Origin: JACKIC01 sp964392305
Lineage (GTDB): Bacteria; Planctomycetota; UBA1135; UBA2386
Reading direction: 5' to 3'
DNA: 64,000 bases
Assembly: GCA_964392305.1 (NCBI GenBank)
Contig: CAYMPV010000018.1
Coordinates: forward strand, 1 to 64,000
Positions 24,717 through 33,393 of this stretch are shown here, one piece after another. The translations under genes were made by a program, and so were the position numbers. The notes below the pieces were generated by a model. The model ran no database searches, was not told where the DNA came from, and saw only the letters and a list, made by a program, of their open reading frames with translations. How positions within the stretch are numbered: the first letter of the stretch is position 1; each line of letters starts with the position of its first letter.

Positions 24717-25412
24717 TCAAGCCACCGGCTGCTGCGGCGGGTGGTAGTCCCCCGACACACTGCGCCCCCAGCGCAGCACACACGAGAACAACCACAGAGT
24801 CACCGGCAACACCACCAGCAGCGCCATCGGCACGCTCGGCTGTTCGACCAGCAAGAACCAGTCGTAGGCGCCGTGCAGCAGCACCGCGGCGAGCAGCAGG
24901 CCGAGGTGTGCGAGCGCCTTGTGCCAGCGGCGTGGCCGCTGCAGGTCGAGCTTGGTGCCCGCCAGCGCGTAGCCGACGGCGCCGGTGCAGCCGGCGTGCA
25001 GCAGCGTCGCCGTGAACGCGCGCTGCACGACCACGACCAGACTGTCCGACCAGGTTGCGTAGAGCGCATTCTCGACGCCGGCAAAACCCAGCGCCACCGC
25101 CGCGCCGTAGACCACGCCGTCGAGCGGCTCGTCGAGTTCGCGATGCCACAGCAGCGGCAGGAAGGCGAGCAGCTTGAACGACTCTTCGCCGAGCGCGGTG
25201 ACCACGAACGCGTCGAGCAGCACGTCGGGCGACCAGACAGCCTCGACGAGCGGACGCACGTAGAGCACGGCGAGCGCCGACAGGCCGCCGAGGAACAGGG
25301 CCGCGAGCACCAACAGCACGGGCTCGCGTTCGTGGTCGTCGTGGCGAAACACGAGCCAGATCCACAGCAGGCTCGGTGCGAATCCGGCCGGGATCGTCAA
25401 CCACGGCGACAT
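24717..25412 (-). CDS. PrsW-like intramembrane metalloprotease
   Basis: The 231-residue polytopic membrane protein of the PrsW/M82 family has about seven hydrophobic segments. The family's signature residues are present: EE-x2-K in TALGEESFKLLAFLP, the Glu/Asn in GFAGVENALYA, and His in TATLLHAGCTG and LLHGAYDW. In Bacillus, PrsW cuts an anti-sigma factor; here the substrate is unknown. The transmembrane anti-sigma factor at 16011-17612 is a possible but unsupported candidate. The gene starts just after the dCTP deaminase stop on the same strand (9 bases), so they may be co-transcribed. Confidence 0.85.
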   Translation of the reverse strand: MSPWLTIPAGFAPSLLWIWLVFRHDDHEREPVLLVLAALFLGGLSALAVLYVRPLVEAVWSPDVLLDAFVVTALGEESFKLLAFLPLLWHRELDEPLDGVVYGAAVALGFAGVENALYATWSDSLVVVVQRAFTATLLHAGCTGAVGYALAGTKLDLQRPRRWHKALAHLGLLLAAVLLHGAYDWFLLVEQPSVPMALLVVLPVTLWLFSCVLRWGRSVSGDYHPPQQPVA

Positions 25413-25421
25413 GTCGTTGGC

Positions 25422-26522
25422 CTACACGCGGAAGTGTTTGCTGAGTTTGAGCGACTGGCCCTGGTAGTGCGAAGACAGGCGTTTGTCGCCGTAGACCACG
25501 TCGGGCAGTTCTTGGGTGCGGAAGAACTCGAGCTTGAAGAACACCTGGCCGTCCTCGAGCAGGAACGGCACGTCGTGCGGGCGCACCTCGAGCACCGCGC
25601 GCGTGCCGTTGTCGCCGCCGAAGCCGTTGTCGAAGAAGCCCGCGTAGTTGGTGCGCAGCTCGCCGATGCCGACGTCGTAGGCGGCCATCTCCGCGGCGAG
25701 GTGTGCTGGCACACGCACGCGCTCCTTGCTGGCGAAGATGTAGAACTCCTCGGGCTCGACGATCAGGTGACCGCCCTTGGGTTCGGCCAGCGGTTCGAAG
25801 AACGCGTCGGCGTCGTGGCCGCCGTCGTCGGCCATGTCGACGATGCCCGTGTAGCGCCGCGCGACGTAGCCGATCGGCCCCACGATGTCGCGGTCGGTGC
25901 GCGTCGCGACGCCCATCATCAGACCGTTGTCGAGGCGCAGGCGGTTCTCGGGGATCGGTTCGCCGCGGTCGTCGAACAGCAGCGGATGGCGCGCGTGTTC
26001 GGCGCGCAGCTCGTCGTCGCTCAGCGACGCGTTGCCCGACGAGAAACGGATCTGGCACAAGGACAACCCCGTCTGCACGCGCACGGGAAAACTGCGCGGC
26101 ACGACTTCGAGGAACAGCGGGCCGGTGTAGCCCGGCGGCACCTGTTCGAAGCGACCGCAGCGGTCGGCGAGCAGCCGCGTGAACAGGTCCAGGCGCCCCG
26201 TCGACGACTTCGGGTTGGCGCGGATCAGGTAGGGCAACGGCTGCTCGATCTGTTCGAGCAGCGGGATGATGTAGCAGTGACCCTTCTCGAGCACCGCGCC
26301 GTCGGTGAGATCGAACGTGTAGAGCGTCACGTCCTCGAGCCGGTCGGCGACGCGCACGGTCTCGGGCAGGAAGCCCGAACGCACGCGGTAACCGCGTGTG
26401 GAAAGGCGCAGGTCGAGCGAACTCGGTTGGATCTGCGTCGGCGCGATCGCCGGGGTGGAGGTGATGGCGCCGCTCGCGATCAGGGCGCGGATCTGCTGAT
26501 GAACCAGGATGCCGTTCGACAC
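25422..26522 (-). CDS. dcd: dCTP deaminase, double-length form
   Basis: The 366-residue protein of the dCTP deaminase/dUTPase superfamily is about twice the usual 190 residues, as in the 2'-deoxycytidine 5'-triphosphate deaminases of alphaproteobacteria. The first half contains IQPSSLDLRLSTRGYRVR and the nucleotide-binding NPKSSTGRLDLFTRL, followed by PGYTGPLFLEVVPRSF. The second half repeats the fold around FYIFASKERVRVP and GELRTNYAGFFDNGFGG. It should convert dCTP to dUTP for thymidylate synthesis and limit dCTP pools. The start at 26522 is the first Met of the family sequence. It lies downstream of fadE by 69 bases. Confidence 0.88.
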   Translation of the reverse strand: MSNGILVHQQIRALIASGAITSTPAIAPTQIQPSSLDLRLSTRGYRVRSGFLPETVRVADRLEDVTLYTFDLTDGAVLEKGHCYIIPLLEQIEQPLPYLIRANPKSSTGRLDLFTRLLADRCGRFEQVPPGYTGPLFLEVVPRSFPVRVQTGLSLCQIRFSSGNASLSDDELRAEHARHPLLFDDRGEPIPENRLRLDNGLMMGVATRTDRDIVGPIGYVARRYTGIVDMADDGGHDADAFFEPLAEPKGGHLIVEPEEFYIFASKERVRVPAHLAAEMAAYDVGIGELRTNYAGFFDNGFGGDNGTRAVLEVRPHDVPFLLEDGQVFFKLEFFRTQELPDVVYGDKRLSSHYQGQSLKLSKHFRV

Positions 26523-26591
26523 CCGGCAGAAACTAGCGGCGCGCTGGGCGTTTTCCCGTCCGTTTTGCCGCCGGGCCGGGTTCGTTGCGGA

Positions 26592-29069
26592 TCAGTCGCG
26601 CGCCGCCAGGGACGCCGCGTCGGCGCCGGTGCGCGCAGCACCCAGGTATTCGTCCAGCGTGAAGCTGTCGACCGTGATCGCTTCGTGGCGCGCCGCCTCG
26701 GCGCGTTGCAGCAAGTCGCGTTCGGGCGCGGTCAGGATGCCGTTCTCCACGGCCTGGTCGAGCAGTTGCTCGGTCCTGGCCTTGGGCAGCAGCTTGTTCC
26801 GGATCGCGTCCTTGAGCTTCTTCTGCACCGGTTCGGCCTCGGCGCACAAGGTCAGCGCCAGTTCGAGGCGACCCAGCGCCGAAGTCGGGTCCTGGGGCAC
26901 GAAGATGCCCGGGCTCAGGCGGTCGCGCAGCGCGCCGGGCGTCGTGATCGCCTTGGCGACCTGGTGACCGAGCTGGTCGCTCGGCGCGCGGCCGAACGCG
27001 TTCAGGCGCGCCCACAGCAGCCCGGGAAGGCGCAACGCGTGGCCGAGGCCCGGCAGGCGCAGGTTGTCGTAGATGCCTTCGCGCGCCGTCTGCATGTTGG
27101 CGAACGCGTGCTCGACCGCCCAGCGCAGCAGCGGCTCGTCTTCCTTGTTGCGACCCTCGGCTTCGAAGCGCCGCAGCGTCGCGCTGGCCAGGAACAGCCA
27201 CGAGAACCAATCGGCGAAGCGGCCGGTCAGCTTCTCCTTGCGCTTGAGGTTGCCGCCCAAGGTGCCCATGGCGACGTCGGCGAACAACGCGAACTCGGCC
27301 GCGGCCCAGTTGAGTTTGCGCCAGTAGGGGCGGGTCGCGCCGCCGACCGGCACCCACGTGAGCCAGCCGCGCGACAGACCGAGCAGCGCGCTGCGCACCG
27401 CGGTCTTGAGCACGTGGCCCAGGTGCGGCCAGAACGCCTTGTCGAACGCGGCGGCGTCGTTGCCGGCGATCGCCTCGAGTTCCTTGTAGGCGTACGGGTG
27501 GCAGCGGATCGCACCCTGGCCGAAGATCATCAGCGTGCGCGTCAGGATGTTGGCGCCTTCGACGGTGATGCAGATCGGCGTGCCGATGTAACCGTGCGCG
27601 AGCAGATTGCGCGGCCCGCGTGAGATCGCGGCGCCGCCGAGCACGTCCATGCCGTCGTTGACGACCTTGCGCCACAACTCCGTGGCGTTGTACTTCGCGA
27701 TCGCGGTGACCACGGCGGGCTTCTGGCCCGCGTCGAGCGCGCCGCAGACGTAGCGCCGCGCGGCTTCGAGCAGGTAGGTGAAGCCGCCGATGCGCGCCAG
27801 CGGTTCCTCGATGCCTTCGAACTTGCCGATCGGCAGGCCGAACTGTTGCCGCACCGCCGCGTAGGCGCCGACCGCGCGCAGCGCCAGCTGGCAACCGCCC
27901 GTCGAGGTCGCCGGCAACGAGATGCCGCGGCCAGCGGCGAGGCATTCCATGAGCATCTGCCAGCCGCGACCGACGCCGGCCGCGCCGCCGATCACCGCGT
28001 CCTCGAGCGCGACGACGACGTTCTTGCCGGTGGTGGGGCAGTTGTAGAACGGCACGCCCATCGGATCGTGGCGGCGGCCGAGCTGCACGCCTTCGGTGTC
28101 GGTCGGTACGAGCAGGCAGGTGATGCCCGGGAACGGTCCCTTGCCGAGCAGGTTCTCGGGGTCGTGCAGCTGGCAGGCGAGGCCGAGCACGGTGGCGATC
28201 GCCGCGAGCGTGATGTAGCGCTTGTCCCACGACAGCCGCACGCGCAGCACGCCGTGTTCGTCGCGGAACACGACGCCGCGTGCCTGGATCGCGCCGGCGT
28301 CGGAACCCGCCGTCGGTTCGGTCAGCGCGAAGCACGGGATCTCACGGCCTTCGGCCAGCGCCGGCAGCCAGCGCTGCTTCTGTGCGTCGGTGCCGTAGTG
28401 CGTGAGCAGTTCGGCAGGGCCCAGCGAGTTGGGCACCATCACCGTGATCGCCAGCGGCAACGAGCACGAGGTCAGTTTGGTGACTACCGCGCTGTTCGCC
28501 GACGCCGACATGCCAAGGCCGCCGAACTCCTTGGCGATCACCATGCCGAAGAAGCGCTGCTGCTTGAGGTAGTCCCAGACCTCGGGCGGCAGGTCGCGCT
28601 GCTCGTGCACCTGCCAGTCGTCGGTCATCGCGCAGACCGTCTCGACCGGGCCGTCGAGGAACGCACGCTCTTCGTCGGAGAGGTCCGGATACGCGGCGGT
28701 GGCCAGCGCGTGCAGGTCGGGTTTGCCGGAGAACAGTTCGCCGTCGAGCCACACGGTGCCCGCGGCGATCGCGGCCTTCTCGGTGTCGCTGATCGTCGGC
28801 AGGAAGCCGGCGCTGCGCAGCACGTGCAGGATGCGGTCGCCGAGCAGCGCGCGGCGCAGCGGCGGCAGCAGCAGCACCAGCAGCGGCGCCGCGACCAGTG
28901 TCATCAGCCACCACGGCGCGCCGAACGTCCACAGCATCGCGGCGCTCGCGAGCGCGAACAGCCACAGCGGCGCGGCGACGAACAGCAGGGCCAGCAGCAC
29001 GGTCGCCGTCGTCGCGGCGATCGACCACGCGGGCCAGCCCGCCAGGGTTCCGAAGTCGAAGATGTCCAT
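26592..29069 (-). CDS. fadE: Acyl-CoA dehydrogenase, FadE type
   Basis: The 825-residue FAD-dependent enzyme catalyses the first step of beta-oxidation. Like E. coli FadE (814 residues), it has hydrophobic N-terminal segments (about residues 10-75) not found in classical acyl-CoA dehydrogenases. The catalytic core follows: FFGMVIAKEFGGLGMSA, CFALTEPTAGSDAGAIQ, SWDKRYITLAAIATVLGL, VGRGWQMLMECLAAGRGISL, QFGLPIGKFEGIEEPLARI and YKELEAIAGN. A long C-terminal helical domain completes it. The ATG at 29069 is chosen because the membrane segment follows at once. No other beta-oxidation genes are adjacent. Confidence 0.93.
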   Translation of the reverse strand: MDIFDFGTLAGWPAWSIAATTATVLLALLFVAAPLWLFALASAAMLWTFGAPWWLMTLVAAPLLVLLLPPLRRALLGDRILHVLRSAGFLPTISDTEKAAIAAGTVWLDGELFSGKPDLHALATAAYPDLSDEERAFLDGPVETVCAMTDDWQVHEQRDLPPEVWDYLKQQRFFGMVIAKEFGGLGMSASANSAVVTKLTSCSLPLAITVMVPNSLGPAELLTHYGTDAQKQRWLPALAEGREIPCFALTEPTAGSDAGAIQARGVVFRDEHGVLRVRLSWDKRYITLAAIATVLGLACQLHDPENLLGKGPFPGITCLLVPTDTEGVQLGRRHDPMGVPFYNCPTTGKNVVVALEDAVIGGAAGVGRGWQMLMECLAAGRGISLPATSTGGCQLALRAVGAYAAVRQQFGLPIGKFEGIEEPLARIGGFTYLLEAARRYVCGALDAGQKPAVVTAIAKYNATELWRKVVNDGMDVLGGAAISRGPRNLLAHGYIGTPICITVEGANILTRTLMIFGQGAIRCHPYAYKELEAIAGNDAAAFDKAFWPHLGHVLKTAVRSALLGLSRGWLTWVPVGGATRPYWRKLNWAAAEFALFADVAMGTLGGNLKRKEKLTGRFADWFSWLFLASATLRRFEAEGRNKEDEPLLRWAVEHAFANMQTAREGIYDNLRLPGLGHALRLPGLLWARLNAFGRAPSDQLGHQVAKAITTPGALRDRLSPGIFVPQDPTSALGRLELALTLCAEAEPVQKKLKDAIRNKLLPKARTEQLLDQAVENGILTAPERDLLQRAEAARHEAITVDSFTLDEYLGAARTGADAASLAARD

Positions 29070-29231
29070 GGAAACGCGCCTTCCGGGTGCGTTCCCGCTA
29101 TCGGCATTCGCTGCCGGCGCGGTGAGGGTTACGGCTCCCTGGACGCGATCCCGTGACGACACCCTGCTCTAGTCGTCGGCGCGCGGCTTTCTACCGGATC
29201 GCGCAACCGGCGTTGCCATCGCCGCCGCGCC

Positions 29232-29729
29232 TCACAGCTGCCGCGCGTAGAAGCGGTCGCAGCCGTGATGGCCGGTGTTGCCTTCGGCCGACGGCACCGT
29301 CGAAAAACCGTGTCGTTCGTACAGCCGCTGCGCCGCCTTCATCCACGAGGTGGTCTCGAGGTAACAGCGCCGGTAGCCCGCGGCGCGCATCTCGTCGAGC
29401 AGCAAGGCCAGCAGTTGCGCGGCGAGGCCCTGACCGCGCGCCGCGGGCCGGAAGTACATCTTGCGCAGCTCGCACGTCGCCTGCTCGTCGGTCGTGCCGT
29501 GCAGGCGCGCGAAGCCGGCGCCGCCGACGACCTGGCCCGTTGGATCGACGACGACGTAGTAACGCGCCGACGGCGCCGGGTAGTTGGCGCTCATCTGCGC
29601 GACCTCGGGGTCGTGGATCGCAAAGCCTTCGCCGGTGCAGGCGTGTTCGGTCATCACCTCGCGGATCGTGGTGGCGACGTGCACGTCGTCGGTTGGGCGG
29701 ATCGGACGCAGCAGCCAGGCGGTGGGCAT
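29232..29729 (-). CDS. GNAT-family N-acetyltransferase
   Basis: The 165-residue single-domain acetyltransferase has an acetyl-CoA binding site visible as CELRKMYFRPAARGQGLAAQ (Q/RxxGxG/A pattern) followed by LLALLLDEMRAAGYRRCYLET. The N-terminal IRPTDDVHVATTIREVM and the C-terminal LYERHGFS complete the fold. The substrate is unknown. Members with this spacing are often annotated as amino-acid or small-molecule acetyltransferases, but nothing here decides it. It lies between fadE and the 29760-31691 gene on the same strand. Confidence 0.85.
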   Translation of the reverse strand: MPTAWLLRPIRPTDDVHVATTIREVMTEHACTGEGFAIHDPEVAQMSANYPAPSARYYVVVDPTGQVVGGAGFARLHGTTDEQATCELRKMYFRPAARGQGLAAQLLALLLDEMRAAGYRRCYLETTSWMKAAQRLYERHGFSTVPSAEGNTGHHGCDRFYARQL

Positions 29730-29759
29730 GGCGCGATCATCGCAGATTGGCGCCGCGGA

Positions 29760-31691
29760 TCACTTGGGCAGCAGCTCGGCGGGCACCTGGAGCTTCACCT
29801 CGGTGAGGGTGCCAGGGGTCAGGTCGAAGGTGCCGAGTTCGAACCGGGTCTCCTCGGGGTGGTGCGAGCTGCCGTTCTTCCTCCAGCGACCGAGCCGCAC
29901 GCGCGCCTTGCCGGGCGGCAGGCCCCTGATCTCGAAGTGGCCGTGCAGATCGACTCGGGCCTGACGTGTGCCGCCGGCTTCGATGATGAGCCACGGCGCA
30001 TAGCTGCGTTGGTGCGAGTAGATGCTCTTCCTGGCGCGTTCCTCGGTGTCGTCGGGGTCTAGCGCGAACAGTGCGTCGACGGGGGTGATCGAACCGGCCA
30101 GCACGGCGCCGGCCTCGGCGGCGATCTCGACGGCGGTCGCGGGCCACGCGGGAACGTGCACGACCTTGGTCTGGATGGTACGGCCGCTGACCCGCAGCCA
30201 GGCAGCGCCCGCCTCGGCGGGCACCGCGAGCGCGGCGATGCCGCCAGCGGTCGTGCGCGCCGACGCCACGCACAGCGAGTCCACGAGCCGCAGAGGCCGC
30301 GCCATGCTCGGCAGCGGCCGCACGAAGTCGTCGGCCCCCGGCTCGTTGCCCGTGATCACCTCGACCAACGCGTTCTCGACGGGCTTGCCGTCACACGTGA
30401 CCTTCACGGCGCGTGCGACCGGCACCGGGACCTGCAGCCGGATCGGCTCCTGTGGCGCATGCACGGTGATCTCGACCCAGTCCGTCGGCGCGGCGGCGGC
30501 GGAGCGCGGGAACACGAGCACCTTGTAGTCGCCGGGCGCGAGGTCGGCCTCGACGCGGCCGTTCGCGAACGTGCCCGCGAGGCGCAGCGGTTCGGCGGCG
30601 GCTTGCTGGTCGACCGGCAGGCAGTAGAGGTTGAAGTCCTCGCACGGCGCGCCGGCGCTGGTGGTGACCTCGAACGACACGGGCGCCACCGCCGGGATCG
30701 TGATGACGGCGTTGTCGTCGCCCCAGGACAGCGTCGCCACCTGCGCCCAGCGGTCGTAGCGCGAGTTGCGCGCCATCGACACCACGGCCGTGTCGTCCTG
30801 CTGGTCGTCGGCGCGCAGCAGGAAGAAGCGCCCGTCGCGCAGCGAGTAGCACGATCCGGCGGAGCTGCCCTTGGTCGAGAGCATCGCGCGCGCCACGGGC
30901 TCGCCGCGGTCGTCGACGATGCGCCCGGTGATCGCGCCGTGGGCAGGCAGGGCCTCGACGACGACGTCGATCGGTTCGCGGCTCGGCAACGTGAAGGTCG
31001 TCTCCTTCGTCACGGCGGTGCGGCCAGTGACCTGGATCGTCCACGCCCCGGCGCGCACGGGATCACGCAGGTGCAGGTAACCGTCGATGTCGGTGGTGCC
31101 GACGGTGCCGCCGGTGATCCACGAGTGCGGGCCGAGTTCGGGCGTGTCCGCGGACCAGTTCGCGATGTCCTGGGCGCGCAGCGTGAGCCGCACGCCGGGC
31201 TGCAGTTTGCCGGTGCGGTCGACGCAGCGGATGCGCGGCCGCACGCCTGCGGGCAGCTTCACGTCGCCGTAGTCGATGGTGCCGAGCGCTTGCGCGACCT
31301 CGAACGTGCAGTGGCTGAACCACCGCAGGTGCATCGGGTGCGAGGCGTCGATGTGGTAGCGGTTGTCATCGGGCAGTCGGTCGGCCGCGGGCACGTGGAC
31401 CACGAAACGGAACCGGCCGTCGTCGCCGGTCGTGACCGGCTCGGGATCGCACCAGTCGCCCGCGGCCCACGCGAGCGCATAGCCGGTCCCCTGGTGCCCA
31501 GTGAGGCGCACTTCGCAGCGCGGCAGCGGCGCGCCGGTGTCGGCGTCGACGAAGCGTCCGCGTACGACGAGGAGAGGGCCGTGCAACGTCGAGACCTGCG
31601 CGGGCGGTGTCTGCGCGGTCGCGCCCTGGTGCAGACCGATCGCCATTGCGGAGAGCAGCGTGAGCCGAACGGAACAGGCGCTGCGGCTCAT
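29760..31691 (-). CDS. Secreted carboxypeptidase-regulatory-like (beta-sandwich) protein
   Basis: The 643-residue exported protein has a signal peptide (LTLLSAMAIGLHQGATAQ) and a run of transthyretin/CNA-B-like beta domains. Typical units are VVRGRFVDADTGAPLPRCEV, GAITGRIVDDRGEPVARAML and the C-terminal GHFEIRGLPPGKARVRLG. Such domains are structural or carbohydrate- or protein-binding and carry no catalytic residues. The start overlaps the stop of the N-acetylmuramoyl-L-alanine amidase gene by four bases. The product is therefore made with a peptidoglycan amidase and an amidase-signature enzyme, which suggests an envelope role. Confidence 0.8.
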   Translation of the reverse strand: MSRSACSVRLTLLSAMAIGLHQGATAQTPPAQVSTLHGPLLVVRGRFVDADTGAPLPRCEVRLTGHQGTGYALAWAAGDWCDPEPVTTGDDGRFRFVVHVPAADRLPDDNRYHIDASHPMHLRWFSHCTFEVAQALGTIDYGDVKLPAGVRPRIRCVDRTGKLQPGVRLTLRAQDIANWSADTPELGPHSWITGGTVGTTDIDGYLHLRDPVRAGAWTIQVTGRTAVTKETTFTLPSREPIDVVVEALPAHGAITGRIVDDRGEPVARAMLSTKGSSAGSCYSLRDGRFFLLRADDQQDDTAVVSMARNSRYDRWAQVATLSWGDDNAVITIPAVAPVSFEVTTSAGAPCEDFNLYCLPVDQQAAAEPLRLAGTFANGRVEADLAPGDYKVLVFPRSAAAAPTDWVEITVHAPQEPIRLQVPVPVARAVKVTCDGKPVENALVEVITGNEPGADDFVRPLPSMARPLRLVDSLCVASARTTAGGIAALAVPAEAGAAWLRVSGRTIQTKVVHVPAWPATAVEIAAEAGAVLAGSITPVDALFALDPDDTEERARKSIYSHQRSYAPWLIIEAGGTRQARVDLHGHFEIRGLPPGKARVRLGRWRKNGSSHHPEETRFELGTFDLTPGTLTEVKLQVPAELLPK

Positions 31692-32692
31692 CGCATCGTC
31701 TCCCGCAGCGCACGCGCCTGCCGCAGCACCCGTTCCCACTGGAACGCCGGCCCCGGATCGTTCTTGTTCTTCTGCACGTGGAAGTGGCCGACGATGCCGT
31801 CGAACGCGCGCAGTTCGTCTTCCGGCAACACTCTCGTGCGCACCTCACCGTCCGGGTCGCGCGGCGCGTCGAGCCGGATGCGCGGGAACACCTTCGACAG
31901 GCCGGCGCACAGATGCGCGAGCGCTTCGTACTGCTGCGGCGTGAAGTCGAGCTGGTAGAGGCGTTGGCCCTGCACGACACCCTCGATGATCTCGGGGCGG
32001 TCGGGGCGCGCGACGAAGTCCGGCGTGCGCACGCCGTACTGCAGCCACGACGGGAACTTCGCCTTCCAGCCGAGTTCGTCCTTCTCGTAGAAGCGCGCCA
32101 TCGCGGCGTTCATGGGTTGCGGATAGGCACCCGGATGCGCGATCTCGACGCCGACCGAGAAGTCGTTGGCGATCGTTGCATGCCAGGCCTTCTCACGCAG
32201 GTCGAGCGTCTGGTAGATCGTGCCGTCGATGTCGAGCAGGAAGTGCACCGACAGCGTGCGCACGTCCTGCAGGATCTTGAAGCACTGCCGCGAGGTGCCG
32301 CAGACGTCGAAGTGGATCACGAACTGGTGCACGACCTGCCGTAGTTCGTCGAGCGACAGCTCGCCGTAGGCGGCGGCGCTGGCGGCGATCGCGTCCGGAA
32401 GGTTGCCGCGCAGCGGTGCGTACCGCAGCTTGCCGTCGGGCACGGCTTCCTTGGTGAAGAACTTCTCGCGGCGATAGGCGTCGTAGCCCTCGGGATCGTG
32501 CCACAGCACCACGGGCGTGCCGATCGGGAAGAACTCACCGCCGGCGACGATCGAATCGGGTGTGCGCGTCGGGCTCGGGCCAGCGTCGGGTTCGGCGCGG
32601 CGAGGGGTCGCGACACAACGCACCAGCAGGGCGAACGCGGCCGCGAGCAGCAGTCCGGCAAGCAGACGGTGGTGTTGGTGCGTGAACTTCAT
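31688..32692 (-). CDS. N-acetylmuramoyl-L-alanine amidase (Amidase_2/PGRP-like)
   Basis: The 334-residue protein has one N-terminal membrane or signal segment (LLAGLLLAAAFALLVRCVAT; the Cys could be lipidated) and a type 2 amidase domain. Zinc-ligand regions are VIHFDVCGTSRQCF, with the first His, VGVEIAHPG in the middle, and GIVGHFHVQKNKNDPGPAFQ near the end, matching the family GHxD/H...K.DPGP..W motif. It should cut the amide between MurNAc and L-Ala in peptidoglycan or its fragments. It overlaps both neighbours by four bases, so it is translated as the middle gene of a three-gene operon. Confidence 0.88.
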   Translation of the reverse strand: MKFTHQHHRLLAGLLLAAAFALLVRCVATPRRAEPDAGPSPTRTPDSIVAGGEFFPIGTPVVLWHDPEGYDAYRREKFFTKEAVPDGKLRYAPLRGNLPDAIAASAAAYGELSLDELRQVVHQFVIHFDVCGTSRQCFKILQDVRTLSVHFLLDIDGTIYQTLDLREKAWHATIANDFSVGVEIAHPGAYPQPMNAAMARFYEKDELGWKAKFPSWLQYGVRTPDFVARPDRPEIIEGVVQGQRLYQLDFTPQQYEALAHLCAGLSKVFPRIRLDAPRDPDGEVRTRVLPEDELRAFDGIVGHFHVQKNKNDPGPAFQWERVLRQARALRETMR

Positions 32693-33390
32693 CGGCTCAG
32701 TTGGGGGCGCGCGAGGTGCCAGCGCGTCGACTTCTGCCAGGCCTCGGCGACGGCGAGCAGTTCGCCTTCGCCGTCGAGTCGGCCGATCAGACCGAGCACC
32801 GTCGGCCTTCCCTGGTCCCGATCGCTGGCGCCGACCGGCAACACGTAGGTGGGGTGACCGGTGAGGTTGGTGGCGACCAACGAGTTGCCGCCGTGCGTGG
32901 CGGTGACCAGCACGTCGACGCTGGCCAGTGCCTCGTGCATCGCGTGCTGCAGCGCGTGGCGCAGCCGCGCCGCCTGCAGGTACTCGACCGCCCCGATCAC
33001 GCGCGCGGCGCGGAACGAGTTGGGCCAGTCGCCGTTGCCCTGTCCCGGCAGCTGCGGCAGCAGCCCGTCGCGCAAGAACTGATCGAACGCGGTCGCGGCT
33101 TCGGCGTGCAGCATCAGCAGCATCGCCTGGAACGCGCCGTCCGGCAGCGTCACTGGCACCGGCTTGCTGCCTTGTCGTTCGAGCCAGGCGACGAACGCGT
33201 GATCCTCCGGGCGGCGCGGAAAACCGCGGTCCTGCAGGATGCCCAGGCGCAGGCCGTCGAGGCTGCGGCCCGGCGCGAACCGGAACTGCGTGTCGCGCGC
33301 CGCTGGGTCGTGGCCGTCGGCGCCGCGCATGCGATCGAACACGAGGCCCGCGCACAGCGCCGAACGCGCGATCACGCCGACCTTGTCCAT
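32689..33390 (-). CDS. Amidase-signature enzyme, C-terminal part after an internal TGA
   Basis: This frame continues the amidase of 33394-34359 in the same reading frame, with only a TGA codon (33394-33396) and one codon between them. It encodes the second half of the amidase fold (MDKVGVIARSALCAGLVFDR, RGFPRRPEDHAFVAWLERQG, VTATHGGNSLVATNLTGHPT). In related enzymes the junction reads LSW(T/S)MDKVG, so the TGA sits exactly where the family has Trp. The stop overlaps the start of the MurNAc amidase gene by four bases, as expected if this was the natural end of the gene. Confidence 0.75.
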   Translation of the reverse strand: MDKVGVIARSALCAGLVFDRMRGADGHDPAARDTQFRFAPGRSLDGLRLGILQDRGFPRRPEDHAFVAWLERQGSKPVPVTLPDGAFQAMLLMLHAEAATAFDQFLRDGLLPQLPGQGNGDWPNSFRAARVIGAVEYLQAARLRHALQHAMHEALASVDVLVTATHGGNSLVATNLTGHPTYVLPVGASDRDQGRPTVLGLIGRLDGEGELLAVAEAWQKSTRWHLARPQLSR

Positions 33391-33393
33391 GGT

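Noticed and set aside
23886..27623. A 1,245-codon open frame on the plus strand
   Set aside because: It runs antisense through the secreted-protein, PrsW, dCTP deaminase and FadE genes, all of which have family motifs. The translation is Arg/Gln/His-rich and matches no fold.
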